Assembly (NCBI RefSeq): GCF_000972385.1
Contig: NZ_JXTE01000032.1
Span: 1-64,000, forward strand
Length of the DNA stretch: 64,000 nucleotides
Direction of reading: 5' to 3'
Source of the DNA: Streptomyces sp. WM6386
Lineage (GTDB): Bacteria > Actinomycetota > Actinomycetes > Streptomycetales > Streptomycetaceae
A model generated the notes under the pieces. The model was not told where the DNA came from, ran no database searches, and saw only the letters and a list, made by a program, of their open reading frames with translations. Positions 1 through 8,598 of the stretch are shown here, one piece after another. Position 1 is the stretch's first letter; each line of letters begins with the position of its first letter. Both the position numbers and the translations under genes were made by a program.

Positions 1-718
1 CGATCTCCCCCGTCCCCCCGGAGGCGCCCCTTCGCAAGGAACCGTCCAGCACCACCGCCGCCCCCGTCCCGTGCCCCAGCCACAGCAGCACGAACGTGTC
101 CCGGTCCCGCGCCGCCCCCTCCCGCTGTTCCGCCAGCGCCGCGAGGTTGGTCTCGTTCTCGACGTGGACACGCGCCTCCGGGAGGCGTTCCTGGAGGGCG
201 GCGACCAGGCGGCGGTGCCATTCGGGCAGGCCGGTGGAGTCGCGCAGTTCGCTGGTGACCGGATCGATCAGGCCGGGCGCGCCGATACCCAGGGTGTGGA
301 GCCGGTCCACGCCCGCCTCCTTGGCCGTGCGCTCGACCAGCGTCACCGCCTGCTCGACCGCCGGCCCCGTCCCCGTGTCGTCGCCGATCGGCACGGACGC
401 CTCGGCCAGCACCCGCCCCAGCAGGTCGGAGACGAGGACGGAGACACCTTCCGTGCGGACGTCGAGCGCCGCCAGATACGCGAGGTCCGCGACGATGCCG
501 TAAAGCTTCGCGTTCGGCCCGCGGCGCTGCTCGCCCGACTCCCCGACCACCTCGATCAGATCGGCGGCGATGAGGCGTTCCACCAGGTCGGCGACGGTGG
601 GGCGGGACAGACCGGTCAGCTGCTTCAGCTGTCCTGCCGTCAACGGGCCTTCCTGCTGGAGCAGTCGCAGGGCGAGCCGGTCGTTGATGGCCCGGGCGGT
701 GCTGGGGGATGCGGGCAT
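1..718 (-). CDS. ROK-family transcriptional regulator (C-terminus outside window)
   Basis: The frame stays open to base 1, so only the first 239 codons are visible. Residues about 24-60 form a winged helix-turn-helix (LSRPTVADLVERL is the likely recognition helix). They are followed by the N-terminal half of a ROK sugar-kinase-like fold, with GIGAPG at about residues 144-149 and a GHGTGAAVV strand near the break. The ATG at 718 is preceded by GGAAGG at 8-base spacing. ROK regulators usually sense sugars or sugar phosphates and repress neighbouring transport or catabolic genes. This one is divergent from the MFS gene at 850 with a perfect inverted repeat between them, so it probably controls that transporter and itself. 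The ligand is unknown. Confidence 0.9.
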   Translation of the reverse strand, partial: MPASPSTARAINDRLALRLLQQEGPLTAGQLKQLTGLSRPTVADLVERLIAADLIEVVGESGEQRRGPNAKLYGIVADLAYLAALDVRTEGVSVLVSDLLGRVLAEASVPIGDDTGTGPAVEQAVTLVERTAKEAGVDRLHTLGIGAPGLIDPVTSELRDSTGLPEWHRRLVAALQERLPEARVHVENETNLAALAEQREGAARDRDTFVLLWLGHGTGAAVVLDGSLRRGASGGTGEI

Positions 719-782
719 GCCGGGATCCTTCCAGATCGGCTGGGCCCTCAGGTCGGCGTGAGGGCGGCCTTCAATCGACTAT

Positions 783-805
783 CTATCAGGCAGGGACCCT
801 GATAG
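783..805. promoter_or_regulatory. palindromic operator between ROK regulator and MFS gene
   Basis: CTATCAGG, a 7-base spacer, then CCTGATAG: perfect 8-base arms centred in the 131-base divergent intergenic region. Symmetry and position fit a dimeric repressor site, most simply for the adjacent ROK protein. It lies about 45 bases upstream of the MFS start codon. Confidence 0.6.
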
Positions 806-849
806 TTTACGTCGCCGGTGGGGACCGGAGACCGCGAAGGGGCGGGAGA

Positions 850-2061
850 ATGAGCGAAGTGCAGTACGACCAGGGCCAGGTGAAGCGCGCCCGGTACGCC
901 GTGGCCGCGGTCTTCGCCGTGCACGGCGCCGTCACCGGTTCGTTCGCCACCCGTGTGCCGTGGATCCAGGACCACGCCTCGGTGAGCGCGGGCCAGCTGG
1001 GCCTCGCTCTCGCGTTCCCCGCGCTCGGCGCGTCCGTGGCCATGCCGCTGGCGGGGAGTATCAGCCACCGCTTCGGTGCGCGCAACGCCCTGCGCGGCCT
1101 CATCTCCCTGTGGACACTGGCCCTGGTGCTGCCGGCCCTGTCCCCGAATCTGCTGACCCTGTGCCTGTCCCTCTTCGTCTACGGCGCCACCGCCGGCATG
1201 GCGGACGTGGCGATGAACGCGCTCGGTGTCGAGATCGAGAACCGGCTCAACCGGTCGATCATGTCCGGCCTGCACGGCATGTGGAGCGCGGGCGCCCTGG
1301 TCGGCTCGGCGGCCGGCACACTCGCCGCCCATCTGGGCTCGGACGCGCGTCTGCACCACGCGCTGGCTGCCGCCGTGCTCACCTTCCTCGGCCTGCTGGC
1401 CTGCCGTTGGGTGCTGGACCTCCAGCCCACCGAGGACGAGGAGCCGCCGCCGCGGTTCGCGCTGCCCCCGAAGTCGGCCCTGCTCATCGGTGCCGTCGGC
1501 TTCTGCGCGGTGTTCGCGGAGGGCGCCAGCCTGGACTGGTCGGCGGTGTATCTGCGGGACCAGTTGGAGACCTCGGCGGGGCTCGCGGCCGCCTGCACGA
1601 CGGGCTTCACGTTCACCATGGCGATCGCCCGGCTCGCCGGCGACCGGATCGTGGACCGGTACGGATCCGTGCGCACGGTCCGGACCAGCGGTGTCCTCGC
1701 CGTGCTCGGCGGGCTGCTCATCGTCGTGGCGAACGATCCGGCGGTGGCGATGGCCGGGTTCGCGCTGATGGGGCTGGGGATCGCGGTGGTCGTACCGCTG
1801 TGCTTCGCCGCCGCGGGCCGCAGCGGGGCCAACCCCAGTCTGGCCATCGCGGGTGTCGCGACCATCACGTACACCTCCGGCCTGATCGCCCCCAGCGCGA
1901 TCGGCACCATCGCCCAGGCGACCAGCCTGCTGGTGTCGTTCGTCCTGGTGACCGTGCTGGCGGGCGGGCTCGTGGCCTTCGCCGGCGTGCTGCGCGCCGG
2001 CGACCGCGACCGTCCGAAGGTCGGCCGGCCGACCGCAGCAGTGCCCGACCGGCGGCCGTGA
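850..2061 (+). CDS. MFS transporter
   Basis: 403-residue, very hydrophobic protein with about 12 predicted membrane segments. A loop motif between TM2 and TM3 (GSISHRFGARNALRG) matches the MFS signature, and the overall look (GLHGMWSAGALVG before TM5) resembles the YbjJ/FucP-like branch. The ATG at 850 is chosen over an upstream in-frame start at 709 because it follows GGGGCGGGAG and because 709 would lie inside the divergent regulator gene. It faces the GH6 gene with only 10 bases between stops. A substrate cannot be read from sequence; pairing with a ROK regulator suggests a sugar, sugar derivative or drug. Confidence 0.9.
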   Translation: MSEVQYDQGQVKRARYAVAAVFAVHGAVTGSFATRVPWIQDHASVSAGQLGLALAFPALGASVAMPLAGSISHRFGARNALRGLISLWTLALVLPALSPNLLTLCLSLFVYGATAGMADVAMNALGVEIENRLNRSIMSGLHGMWSAGALVGSAAGTLAAHLGSDARLHHALAAAVLTFLGLLACRWVLDLQPTEDEEPPPRFALPPKSALLIGAVGFCAVFAEGASLDWSAVYLRDQLETSAGLAAACTTGFTFTMAIARLAGDRIVDRYGSVRTVRTSGVLAVLGGLLIVVANDPAVAMAGFALMGLGIAVVVPLCFAAAGRSGANPSLAIAGVATITYTSGLIAPSAIGTIAQATSLLVSFVLVTVLAGGLVAFAGVLRAGDRDRPKVGRPTAAVPDRRP

Positions 2062-2071
2062 ACCCGGTCGC

Positions 2072-3265
2072 TCAGCGCGCCAAGTCGTAGGCGTACGACG
2101 GTGTGAACGTGCCGGGCGAGCCCTTGCAGCCGTCCGACTCCCCCGGCAGCTTCACCCACAGATAGCCGTCGATGCGTGCCTCGCCGGTGTTCAGGCTCGG
2201 GGCCCGGCCGAGCTTGCGGCCGTCGGGGTCGCACCACTCACCGTCGGGCGGGGCGCCGTTGCCGTTGCGGCTGGTGTCGATGACGGCGCCGAGGCTCGCC
2301 GGGCCGCCGAGGGCGTCGAGGACCCGTCGGTCGTAGGCGATCTCGTCGGCGGTGCGGTGGAAGTTGGAGACGTTGCTGAAGACTCCGTCGGAGGAGGCGG
2401 CCGAGCCGGCGCCCGCCTGTCGTAGCAGATCGGCCTGTTTGGCCGCCGGGTGCCAGCCGGAGTGGCCGGCGTCGAAGTAGACCCGGGCCTTCGGGTTCGC
2501 GGCCTTGAAGGTCCGCCCGGCACGGGCCAACGAGGCGAAACGGTCGGCGCGTTGGCCGGCCGAAAGACAGTCGACCTGGGCTATCGAGTCGGGCTCCAGG
2601 ATCACGACGACCTCGCCGGAGCCGAGCCCGGCGGCGAACCTGTCGATCCAGGCGTCGTAGGCGTCGAGGTCCGGCGCCCCGCCCTCGGAGGCCCCTCCGC
2701 AGTCGCGGTCCGGGATCCCGTACGCCACGACCACCGGCACCCGGCCCTGCGCCGCGCCCCCGGAGGTGACCGCACGCACGCGTGCCGTGATGGTGGCCGG
2801 CGTGTAGTCGGCGAACCACACGGCCGCCGGCCGGTCGGCGATCCGGGACCGTATGACGTCCTGGCGTGCGTCGCCGGGGTTGTCGCGGACCCAGTCGAGT
2901 ACCTGGGAGTCGGGGTGACGGTAGAGACGGGTGGAGACGGCCGAGGTCTCCTGCTTCTTCTCGGTCTTCGTCGGCGAGGGCGTCGGGCTCGCCGGCTTCT
3001 TCTTCGGCGAGGCGGACGGAGAGGCCGACTCGGTGACCGAGGGGGACGGCGAGGGTGCCGGAGGCCGGAGATCCAGGGTCGGGGAGTCCGTCACCTCGGG
3101 GCGGGCCTCGTCGGAGCCCCGCCCGTCGTCGAGCGCGGACATCATCCCGGTCGCGGTGCCCACGGCGACCACGACGGAGGCCGCCGCGACCATGCCGCTG
3201 CGCCGGGCGGCACGTCTGCGCTCGGCCCTGCGTTCGGCCAGGCGATGGGCGCGTTGGCCTGGCAC
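2072..3265 (-). CDS. glycoside hydrolase family 6 (beta-1,4-glucanase), membrane-anchored
   Basis: 397 residues. An Arg-rich N-terminus and one hydrophobic segment (about 24-44) give a type II membrane anchor or uncleaved signal. A Pro/Ser/Thr/Lys linker follows (about 50-108), then the GH6 catalytic domain. Diagnostic GH6 elements are visible: PDRDCGG (catalytic acid Asp about 188), LEPDS (Asp about 226), VIDTSRNGNG and the late WVKLPGESDG block with its conserved Cys. GH6 enzymes cut cellulose or related beta-1,4-glucans with inversion. No cellulose-binding module is present, so it may act on soluble glucan or cell-surface material. The GTG start has GGAGGGG about 11 bases upstream. Confidence 0.9.
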   Translation of the reverse strand: MPGQRAHRLAERRAERRRAARRSGMVAAASVVVAVGTATGMMSALDDGRGSDEARPEVTDSPTLDLRPPAPSPSPSVTESASPSASPKKKPASPTPSPTKTEKKQETSAVSTRLYRHPDSQVLDWVRDNPGDARQDVIRSRIADRPAAVWFADYTPATITARVRAVTSGGAAQGRVPVVVAYGIPDRDCGGASEGGAPDLDAYDAWIDRFAAGLGSGEVVVILEPDSIAQVDCLSAGQRADRFASLARAGRTFKAANPKARVYFDAGHSGWHPAAKQADLLRQAGAGSAASSDGVFSNVSNFHRTADEIAYDRRVLDALGGPASLGAVIDTSRNGNGAPPDGEWCDPDGRKLGRAPSLNTGEARIDGYLWVKLPGESDGCKGSPGTFTPSYAYDLAR

Positions 3266-3365
3266 CTGCTGATCCCCTCCCCCTTCGGCGGCAGCGTTCC
3301 CCCGTTCTGGGGAAGCACCGGGCCCGCCGACACTTCGGCCAGCCTAGGCCTGGGACCCTGCCTCC

Positions 3366-4052
3366 ATGCCCCAGTTGGAACAGTTCGTCACCCCCGTCGA
3401 CGCCGTCGTCTCACGGATGCGCGCCCTGGACGAGTCGCTTCCGGAACGGGACGGGATCGCGGTCTTCAACCGTGTCTACCTCGCCGTCACGGAGGCCGTC
3501 GACCGGGGCATCGACGCGGGCCGGTTCACGGACCCGCGCGCCGCGATCACGCTGGACGTGCGGTTCGCCGAGCGGTACCTGCGGGCGGTCGAGGCGGTGA
3601 CCGACGAGCGCCGGCCGCCCGCGTGCTGGCGGCCCCTGTTCCAGTACCGCCGCCATCCCGGCGTACGCCCGCTGCAGTTCGCGCTCGCGGGCATCAACGC
3701 GCACATCGGGCACGATCTCGCACTGGCCGTCGTGGACACCTGTCGTACGCTCGGCTGCGAACCCGTCGACGTGGAGGACGAGTTCGACCGCGTGGGCGAT
3801 CTCCTCGTCTCGCTGGAGGAGCGCATCCGCGAAGATCTGATGCCGGGCCCCGATCTCCTCCAGATTGCCGACCCGCTGACCCATCTGCTCGGCGCGTGGA
3901 GTCTGGAGCGGGCCCGGGACGCCACCTGGACGGCGGCTCGCGCACTGTGGGCGCTGCGCGGACTGCCCGATGTCGCCGGGGAGTTCACGGAGCGGCTGGA
4001 CACGGCGGTGGGGTTCGCGGGACGGATGCTGCTCACACCGCTTCCGGACTGA
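3366..4052 (+). CDS. DUF5995-family hypothetical protein
   Basis: 228-residue soluble, alpha-helical protein rich in Arg, Glu and Asp with no signal peptide or membrane segment. It matches my recollection of the actinobacterial DUF5995 family: a conserved LQFALAGINAHIGHDLALAVVDT block at about 105-127 with two His residues in a helix that might bind metal. No biochemical function is known to me. The start ATG has no good Shine-Dalgarno; a TAGGCC box about 20 bases upstream suggests a short-leader promoter. It is divergent from the GH6 gene. Confidence 0.75.
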   Translation: MPQLEQFVTPVDAVVSRMRALDESLPERDGIAVFNRVYLAVTEAVDRGIDAGRFTDPRAAITLDVRFAERYLRAVEAVTDERRPPACWRPLFQYRRHPGVRPLQFALAGINAHIGHDLALAVVDTCRTLGCEPVDVEDEFDRVGDLLVSLEERIREDLMPGPDLLQIADPLTHLLGAWSLERARDATWTAARALWALRGLPDVAGEFTERLDTAVGFAGRMLLTPLPD

Positions 4053-4113
4053 TCCGGCCCGCCCGCGCCGACAGCCGAGGAACCGAACGTCCTCCGAGCC
4101 TGTCTGGACACAC

Positions 4114-4587
4114 GTGGCGGTTTTCCTCTTGCTTGCCCTGACCCTCGCACCGCTAGTGACGCCGTTCGTGGTCGCGGGCGCCGCCCTGGCACTGGCCAAG
4201 CGGGCCTACGACCGGGAGCCCGGCAGCGGGCTGCGTCTGCCCGATGCCGCGTCGTGCGCCCTGGTGGCGGTGCTCGGCGGCGCGGCAGCCTTCGGCGCGT
4301 ACGCGGAGGGCGTGATGCGCGGCTTCTACATCCTGGACCCGGACCAGATGTGCGCGGCCGCCGGTGCGCGCGGCGACCACGTGGTCACGCGGCCGGCCCT
4401 GCCGGTCAGCGTGCAGTGCGTCACCTGGAAGGGGGAGGGAACCGAACTCGTGCCGGGCTGGGTGAACCCGGTCGTGTACGGCGGCCTCGCGCTCTGCGTG
4501 CTGGCCCTCGGGACGGCGGTCTCCTCGGGCCTGCGCCGTCGACCGGTTCAGTCCTCCGGCAGTTCCACCGGCGCGATCTCGTCGTAG
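4114..4587 (+). CDS. small membrane protein of unknown function
   Basis: 157 residues from a GTG start, the only plausible in-frame start downstream of the preceding gene. Hydrophobic segments at about 1-25, 43-65 and 123-145 suggest two or three transmembrane helices. A loop holds two Cys (DQMCAAAG and VQCVTW) that could form an extracytoplasmic disulfide. No ribosome binding site is obvious. The last 40 bases overlap the 3' end of the convergent amine oxidase gene. I do not recognise the family. Confidence 0.55.
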   Translation: MAVFLLLALTLAPLVTPFVVAGAALALAKRAYDREPGSGLRLPDAASCALVAVLGGAAAFGAYAEGVMRGFYILDPDQMCAAAGARGDHVVTRPALPVSVQCVTWKGEGTELVPGWVNPVVYGGLALCVLALGTAVSSGLRRRPVQSSGSSTGAISS

Positions 4588-6263
4588 ACATCCCCCGGAC
4601 CCGGGTTCGTCGCGTCGGTCGCCCCGCCGAGGTGGTGCATGACCCCCCACACCGCATTCAGCGCGGTCTGGATCGCGCCCTCGGCCCAGCCGGCCGTCCA
4701 GGAGATGTCGTCGCCCGCGAGGAAGATGCCCCGCTTGTCCTCGGGCAGCCGGTCCTGCATGAAGTGCGTGAACAGGCGCCGCTGGTAGCGGTAGTGGCCG
4801 GGCAGGTTGGCCTTGAACGCGCCCATGAAGTAGGGCTCGTTCTCCCACGACACCGTCACCGGGTTGCCGATGATGTGCTTCCTGATGTCGACCTTCGGGT
4901 AGATCTCGCCGAGCGACTTCAGCATGACCTCCATCCGCTCGTTCGCGGACAGCGGCAGCCACTTCAGGCTGTCGTCGCACCAGGTGTACGAGAGGCAGAT
5001 GACGGCCGGCTTGTCGGGACCGTCGTCGAGGAGGTAAGTCCCGCGCGTCATACGGTCGGTGAGGGTCATCGACATGACGTCCCGCCCGGTCGGGTTTCCC
5101 CTGTCGTCGACGGCCTTGTCCAGCCAGAACGGCCGGTCGACCGGAACGAACAGCTTCGAGCTCTCCATGTAGTGGGTGCGCTCGATCGCCGTCCAGTGGT
5201 CGATCGGGAAGAGCGAGTCGTCGCAGGCGATCTTCGACAGCAGCATCCAGGACTGGGCGGTGAAGATCGCCGCCCGGTAGGTGCGGATGTCGCCGTCGGC
5301 GTCGGTCACCGTGATCCGGTTGCCGGCGGTGCGGTGCAGCCGGGTCACGGCGGGGCGGGGCTCACCGTTCGGGTGGAGCTGGGCCAGCGAGGTGCCGTAG
5401 GGCCAGTGAACGATCTTCTCGGGTGCGCGCTCCCAGAGCCTGAGCGGCAGTTGCTGGGAGCCGCCGACGATGCCGCGGTGGTGGTCGTCGGCCTCGGTGT
5501 AGACGACCCGCAGGATCTCCAGGATGGAGTTGGGGAAGTCGGTGTCCCAGCCGCCGGTGCCGAAGCCGACCTGGCCGAAGATCTCGCGGTGCCGGAAGGA
5601 CCTGAAGGCCTCGGAGTCGCAGAGGAAACCGTAGAAGGTCTGGTTGTCGAGCTTCTCGACGAGCCTCGCCCAGATCTCGCGGATGCGCGGCACGTCCCGC
5701 TCCCGCATGGCCTGGTTCATGTCGGAGAAGTCGGCGCCCTCTTCGAGGCACTTGTTCCAGGCCGCGGCGACATCACGGTAGACCTGGGGCAGGTCGTCGA
5801 TCGTCTCGGCGTAGTGCGACTCGCCCTTGAGGTCGACGACCGTCGAAGGGGTCGCCTCCGCAAGGGGGTTGGGGAAGGGCCGCGTCTTCAGGTCCACCAG
5901 GTCGATGTAGTGCTGGAGCGCCGTGGAGGACGGCGGGAAACGCATCGCGCCCATCTCGGCGGTGAGGCCGTCGGTGCCCGGGCCGTCGAAGCCCACGGTC
6001 CGCAGCCGTCCGCCGATCTGGTCGGCCTCGTACACGACCGGCTTGAGGCCCATCTTCATCAGCTCGTACGCGGCCACGACGCCGGACAGCCCGCCGCCGA
6101 TCACCGCGACCTCGGTGCCGTGCTCGGTCGCCGGTATCTGGCCGAGACCCGCCGGGTGGGCTAGGAAGTCGTCGTACGCGTACGGGAAGTCCGGGCCGAA
6201 CATGGTGATCGGCGGCTGCTGCTCGTCGGCGTGCTGGACGGCGTTGGGCACCGTGGACGTCAT
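4548..6263 (-). CDS. flavin amine oxidase, DavB-type L-lysine/amino acid 2-monooxygenase
   Basis: 571 residues. An FAD-binding dinucleotide motif lies at about 50-82 (VIGGGLSGVVAAYELMK, then GGRLRT), and the C-terminal flavin contact is GIFLAGDDISWTAGWAEGAI. Opening blocks TMFGPDFPYAYDDF and HPAGLGQIP, and internal FGQVGFGTGGWDTDFPNS, match what I recall of Pseudomonas lysine 2-monooxygenase (DavB), which oxidatively decarboxylates an amino acid to the amide one carbon shorter. The nitrilase-fold amidase immediately upstream would hydrolyse that amide, as DavA does. The exact amino acid (lysine, arginine, phenylalanine or tryptophan) is inference. The ATG is preceded by GGAG at 10 bases. Confidence 0.85.
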   Translation of the reverse strand: MTSTVPNAVQHADEQQPPITMFGPDFPYAYDDFLAHPAGLGQIPATEHGTEVAVIGGGLSGVVAAYELMKMGLKPVVYEADQIGGRLRTVGFDGPGTDGLTAEMGAMRFPPSSTALQHYIDLVDLKTRPFPNPLAEATPSTVVDLKGESHYAETIDDLPQVYRDVAAAWNKCLEEGADFSDMNQAMRERDVPRIREIWARLVEKLDNQTFYGFLCDSEAFRSFRHREIFGQVGFGTGGWDTDFPNSILEILRVVYTEADDHHRGIVGGSQQLPLRLWERAPEKIVHWPYGTSLAQLHPNGEPRPAVTRLHRTAGNRITVTDADGDIRTYRAAIFTAQSWMLLSKIACDDSLFPIDHWTAIERTHYMESSKLFVPVDRPFWLDKAVDDRGNPTGRDVMSMTLTDRMTRGTYLLDDGPDKPAVICLSYTWCDDSLKWLPLSANERMEVMLKSLGEIYPKVDIRKHIIGNPVTVSWENEPYFMGAFKANLPGHYRYQRRLFTHFMQDRLPEDKRGIFLAGDDISWTAGWAEGAIQTALNAVWGVMHHLGGATDATNPGPGDVYDEIAPVELPED

Positions 6264-6279
6264 GGGGTACGGACTCCTA

Positions 6280-6309
6280 GCGACTGCGAAAGAAGCGACT
6301 GCGAAAGAA
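6280..6309. repeat. two tandem copies of a 15-base unit
   Basis: GCGACTGCGAAAGAA occurs twice head to tail in the 56-base gap between the amidase stop and the amine oxidase start. It lies in the untranslated linker of the presumed transcript and slightly spaces the amine oxidase ribosome binding site from the upstream stop. Function unknown; a slippage-generated duplication is likely. Confidence 0.8.
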
Positions 6310-6319
6310 AGAGGGAAGC

Positions 6320-7108
6320 TCAGACCAGGGACCCGTAGAGCCCGGGACGGCGGTCGTGCAGATACGGGTTCGCCTCGCGGGAGGCGGCGAGGGAGACGGG
6401 GTCGGCGTCCGCGAACACCAGCTCCTCGCCCCGTCCGGCGCGGGTGCGGGCGACCCCGTCGGGACCGGCGAGGGTGGAGAGCCCGACGAACTCGAACTCC
6501 CCTTCCTGGCCGACCCTGTTGACGTACGCGACGTACATCTGGTTCTCGAAGGCGCGCACCGGGATCATCGACTCGGCGACGAACTGGAAGGGGTGCATCT
6601 GCGCGGTCGGCACGACCAGGAGGTCGGTGCCGGCGAGGGCATGGGCGCGGACGTTCTCCGGGAACTCGACGTCGTAACAGATCATGAGGCCGACGGTCAG
6701 TCCGTCGAGTTCGGCCTGGACGACCGGCTGCTCGCCCGGTGTGAAGTGGTCGCGCTCGAAGCAGCCGAAGAGGTGGGTCTTGCGGTAGTTGGCCCGACGG
6801 CCGCCAGTTGCCGAGATCAGCTGGGCGGAGTTGAAGACCGCGTCCCCGAGGCGCTCCGGATAGCCGTACGCGATGGCGAGAGAGTGCCTCGACGCGATCT
6901 CCGCGACCGCGTCCGCGCTGTCCCCGTCGGCCGGCTCCGCGAGCCGGGCGATGTCGTCGCCGATCGCGTACCCGGTCAGGAACATCTCCGGTGCGGCCAG
7001 CAGCCCGGCGCCCGCGGCGGCGGCACGGCCCGCGGCCTCGTCGAGGACCTTGAGGTTCTCGACGACCGAGCCGGGGCGACCGGAGCTCTGGAGCAGGGCG
7101 GTACGCAT
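6320..7108 (-). CDS. nitrilase-superfamily carbon-nitrogen hydrolase (probable omega/delta-amidase)
   Basis: 262 residues, the usual length for a single-domain CN-hydrolase. The Glu-Lys-Cys triad is visible: Glu in LLAAPEMFLTGY (about 40-50), Lys in YRKTHLFG (about 115) and Cys in VGLMICYDVEFPEN (about 150). The start at MRTALLQSS aligns with the family; in-frame codons further upstream are not needed. It precedes the amine oxidase gene in the same direction, the same pairing as DavA/DavB, where this enzyme type cleaves 5-aminovaleramide. Alternatives within the superfamily are a general omega-amidase or carbamoylputrescine amidase. Confidence 0.85.
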   Translation of the reverse strand: MRTALLQSSGRPGSVVENLKVLDEAAGRAAAAGAGLLAAPEMFLTGYAIGDDIARLAEPADGDSADAVAEIASRHSLAIAYGYPERLGDAVFNSAQLISATGGRRANYRKTHLFGCFERDHFTPGEQPVVQAELDGLTVGLMICYDVEFPENVRAHALAGTDLLVVPTAQMHPFQFVAESMIPVRAFENQMYVAYVNRVGQEGEFEFVGLSTLAGPDGVARTRAGRGEELVFADADPVSLAASREANPYLHDRRPGLYGSLV

Positions 7109-7296
7109 GCGTGTCCTCACCGGGGCGAAAGGGTGGATGTGGGGGCCACGTAGACGGTACGGCGGGCTGACCAGGGCGGACAAGAAGGAGCCGTTGCGTG
7201 CCGGTGAGCGGTTTGTTGCGTCCGTGCGGGGCAGGGCGGCGATTCGTTGCGCGCCTGCCGGCGTGGCCGGGATGTCGACCGTGGGGACGGGAGCCT

Positions 7297-8493
7297 TCAC
7301 GGGCGTGCCGTGGCAGGCCGATCTCTGGCCAGCACCAGCGCCGTCACCAGGTACGGCACCGCCAGCACCGCGAAGACCGTGCTGTGGGCCGCGGTCGTGC
7401 CCAGCAGCGCGTACGCGCCGAACGTGGCGACCGTGACCAGCTCCGTGCCCAGGCTCGCGACGGAGGTGAGGGTGGCCCGGCGGGACTCGTCGATACGGTG
7501 CTGGAGGCGGACGTCGGCGAGCACCTCGGCCAGCTGGAACCCGCCGAAGGCGAGGCCGACCAGCGCGATACCGGCCGGGGTCCCGGACGCGGCGCCGACG
7601 GCCAGGGCGAGCGCGGAGCCCGCCAGCAGCCACGCCGTCCCGGTGGTGCCCAGGCGTTCGGCCGGTCCGGTCAGCAGGCTCGCCGCCGTGACGAGCGTCC
7701 ACACGAGCAGGATCAGGTAGGGCACCGTCGTCTCCGCCACACCGGTGTCGCGGGCCAGCAGGGGCGTGTACTCGTCGAGCGCGCCCCACACCGCGGCGAC
7801 GGCCGGGACCAGCAGCAGGGCGCCACGTACGGAACGGTCCTGTCGGACCACGGCGAGCCCGGTCCGCAGGGTCGTCCACCAGCCGTCGCCCCGGGTCTCG
7901 GGCCGCGTGCGGTGCTCCGGCAGCCGGGTCGCCACCGCGGCGGCCAGCAGACAGGCCAGGACACTGCCCGCGCCCACCATGGGGTAGCCGCCCAGCGCGA
8001 ACACCGGCCCGGCGAGACCGATCGCCGCCATGGTGGCCACCAGCCGCGCCGCGCGTACCCGTCCCATCACGCGCGCGTACCGGTCGGCGGCGCCGAGCCG
8101 GTCCAACTCGTCGTAGGCCAGCGCCTCGAAGGAACCGGAGCAGAGTGCTCCGCCGACGCCCCACAGGACGAACCCGAGCGCGAAGGCCCAGTACGCGGGG
8201 ACGATCACCCAGAGGGCGAAGCCGACCGCGTTGAACAACGGGCCGATCCACAGCAGCAGCCGCCGGGAGACCGCGTCGGCCAGGGCGCCGGAGGGGACCT
8301 CCAGCACGACCGCGGTGATCGACCACAGGGCGAACAGGGAGGAGATCTGCCAGAGCGACATCCCGGTGTCGGCGAAGAGCAGCGCGTACACCGGGTAGAG
8401 CAGGACGAAGTCGTCGAGGAACGCGTAGCCGTACAGCGTGGTCGTCAGCCGGCGGATGCCGGTCGTGGACACACGGGTGGGTGACAGTGTCAT
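7297..8493 (-). CDS. MFS transporter
   Basis: 398 residues with about 12 hydrophobic helices; LYGYAFLDDFVLLYPVYALLF is TM1, and VLEVPSGALADAVSRR is the MFS loop-2 signature. The ATG at 8493 follows GGGAAGG at about 5 bases and is preferred to an upstream start at 8574. It lies upstream of the amidase and amine oxidase genes in the same direction with a 188-base gap, so it may take up their substrate or export the product. The sequence does not reveal the cargo. Confidence 0.85.
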   Translation of the reverse strand: MTLSPTRVSTTGIRRLTTTLYGYAFLDDFVLLYPVYALLFADTGMSLWQISSLFALWSITAVVLEVPSGALADAVSRRLLLWIGPLFNAVGFALWVIVPAYWAFALGFVLWGVGGALCSGSFEALAYDELDRLGAADRYARVMGRVRAARLVATMAAIGLAGPVFALGGYPMVGAGSVLACLLAAAVATRLPEHRTRPETRGDGWWTTLRTGLAVVRQDRSVRGALLLVPAVAAVWGALDEYTPLLARDTGVAETTVPYLILLVWTLVTAASLLTGPAERLGTTGTAWLLAGSALALAVGAASGTPAGIALVGLAFGGFQLAEVLADVRLQHRIDESRRATLTSVASLGTELVTVATFGAYALLGTTAAHSTVFAVLAVPYLVTALVLARDRPATARP

Positions 8494-8598
8494 GAGGCCT
8501 TCCCGGAAGGGCGGTTCGGACGTCGTGGGTACGGCGTCCGAGGCGGCCCTCGGGAGGCACGGCTGGTGGATCAATGTCGCCAGGTCATGACACCGATG

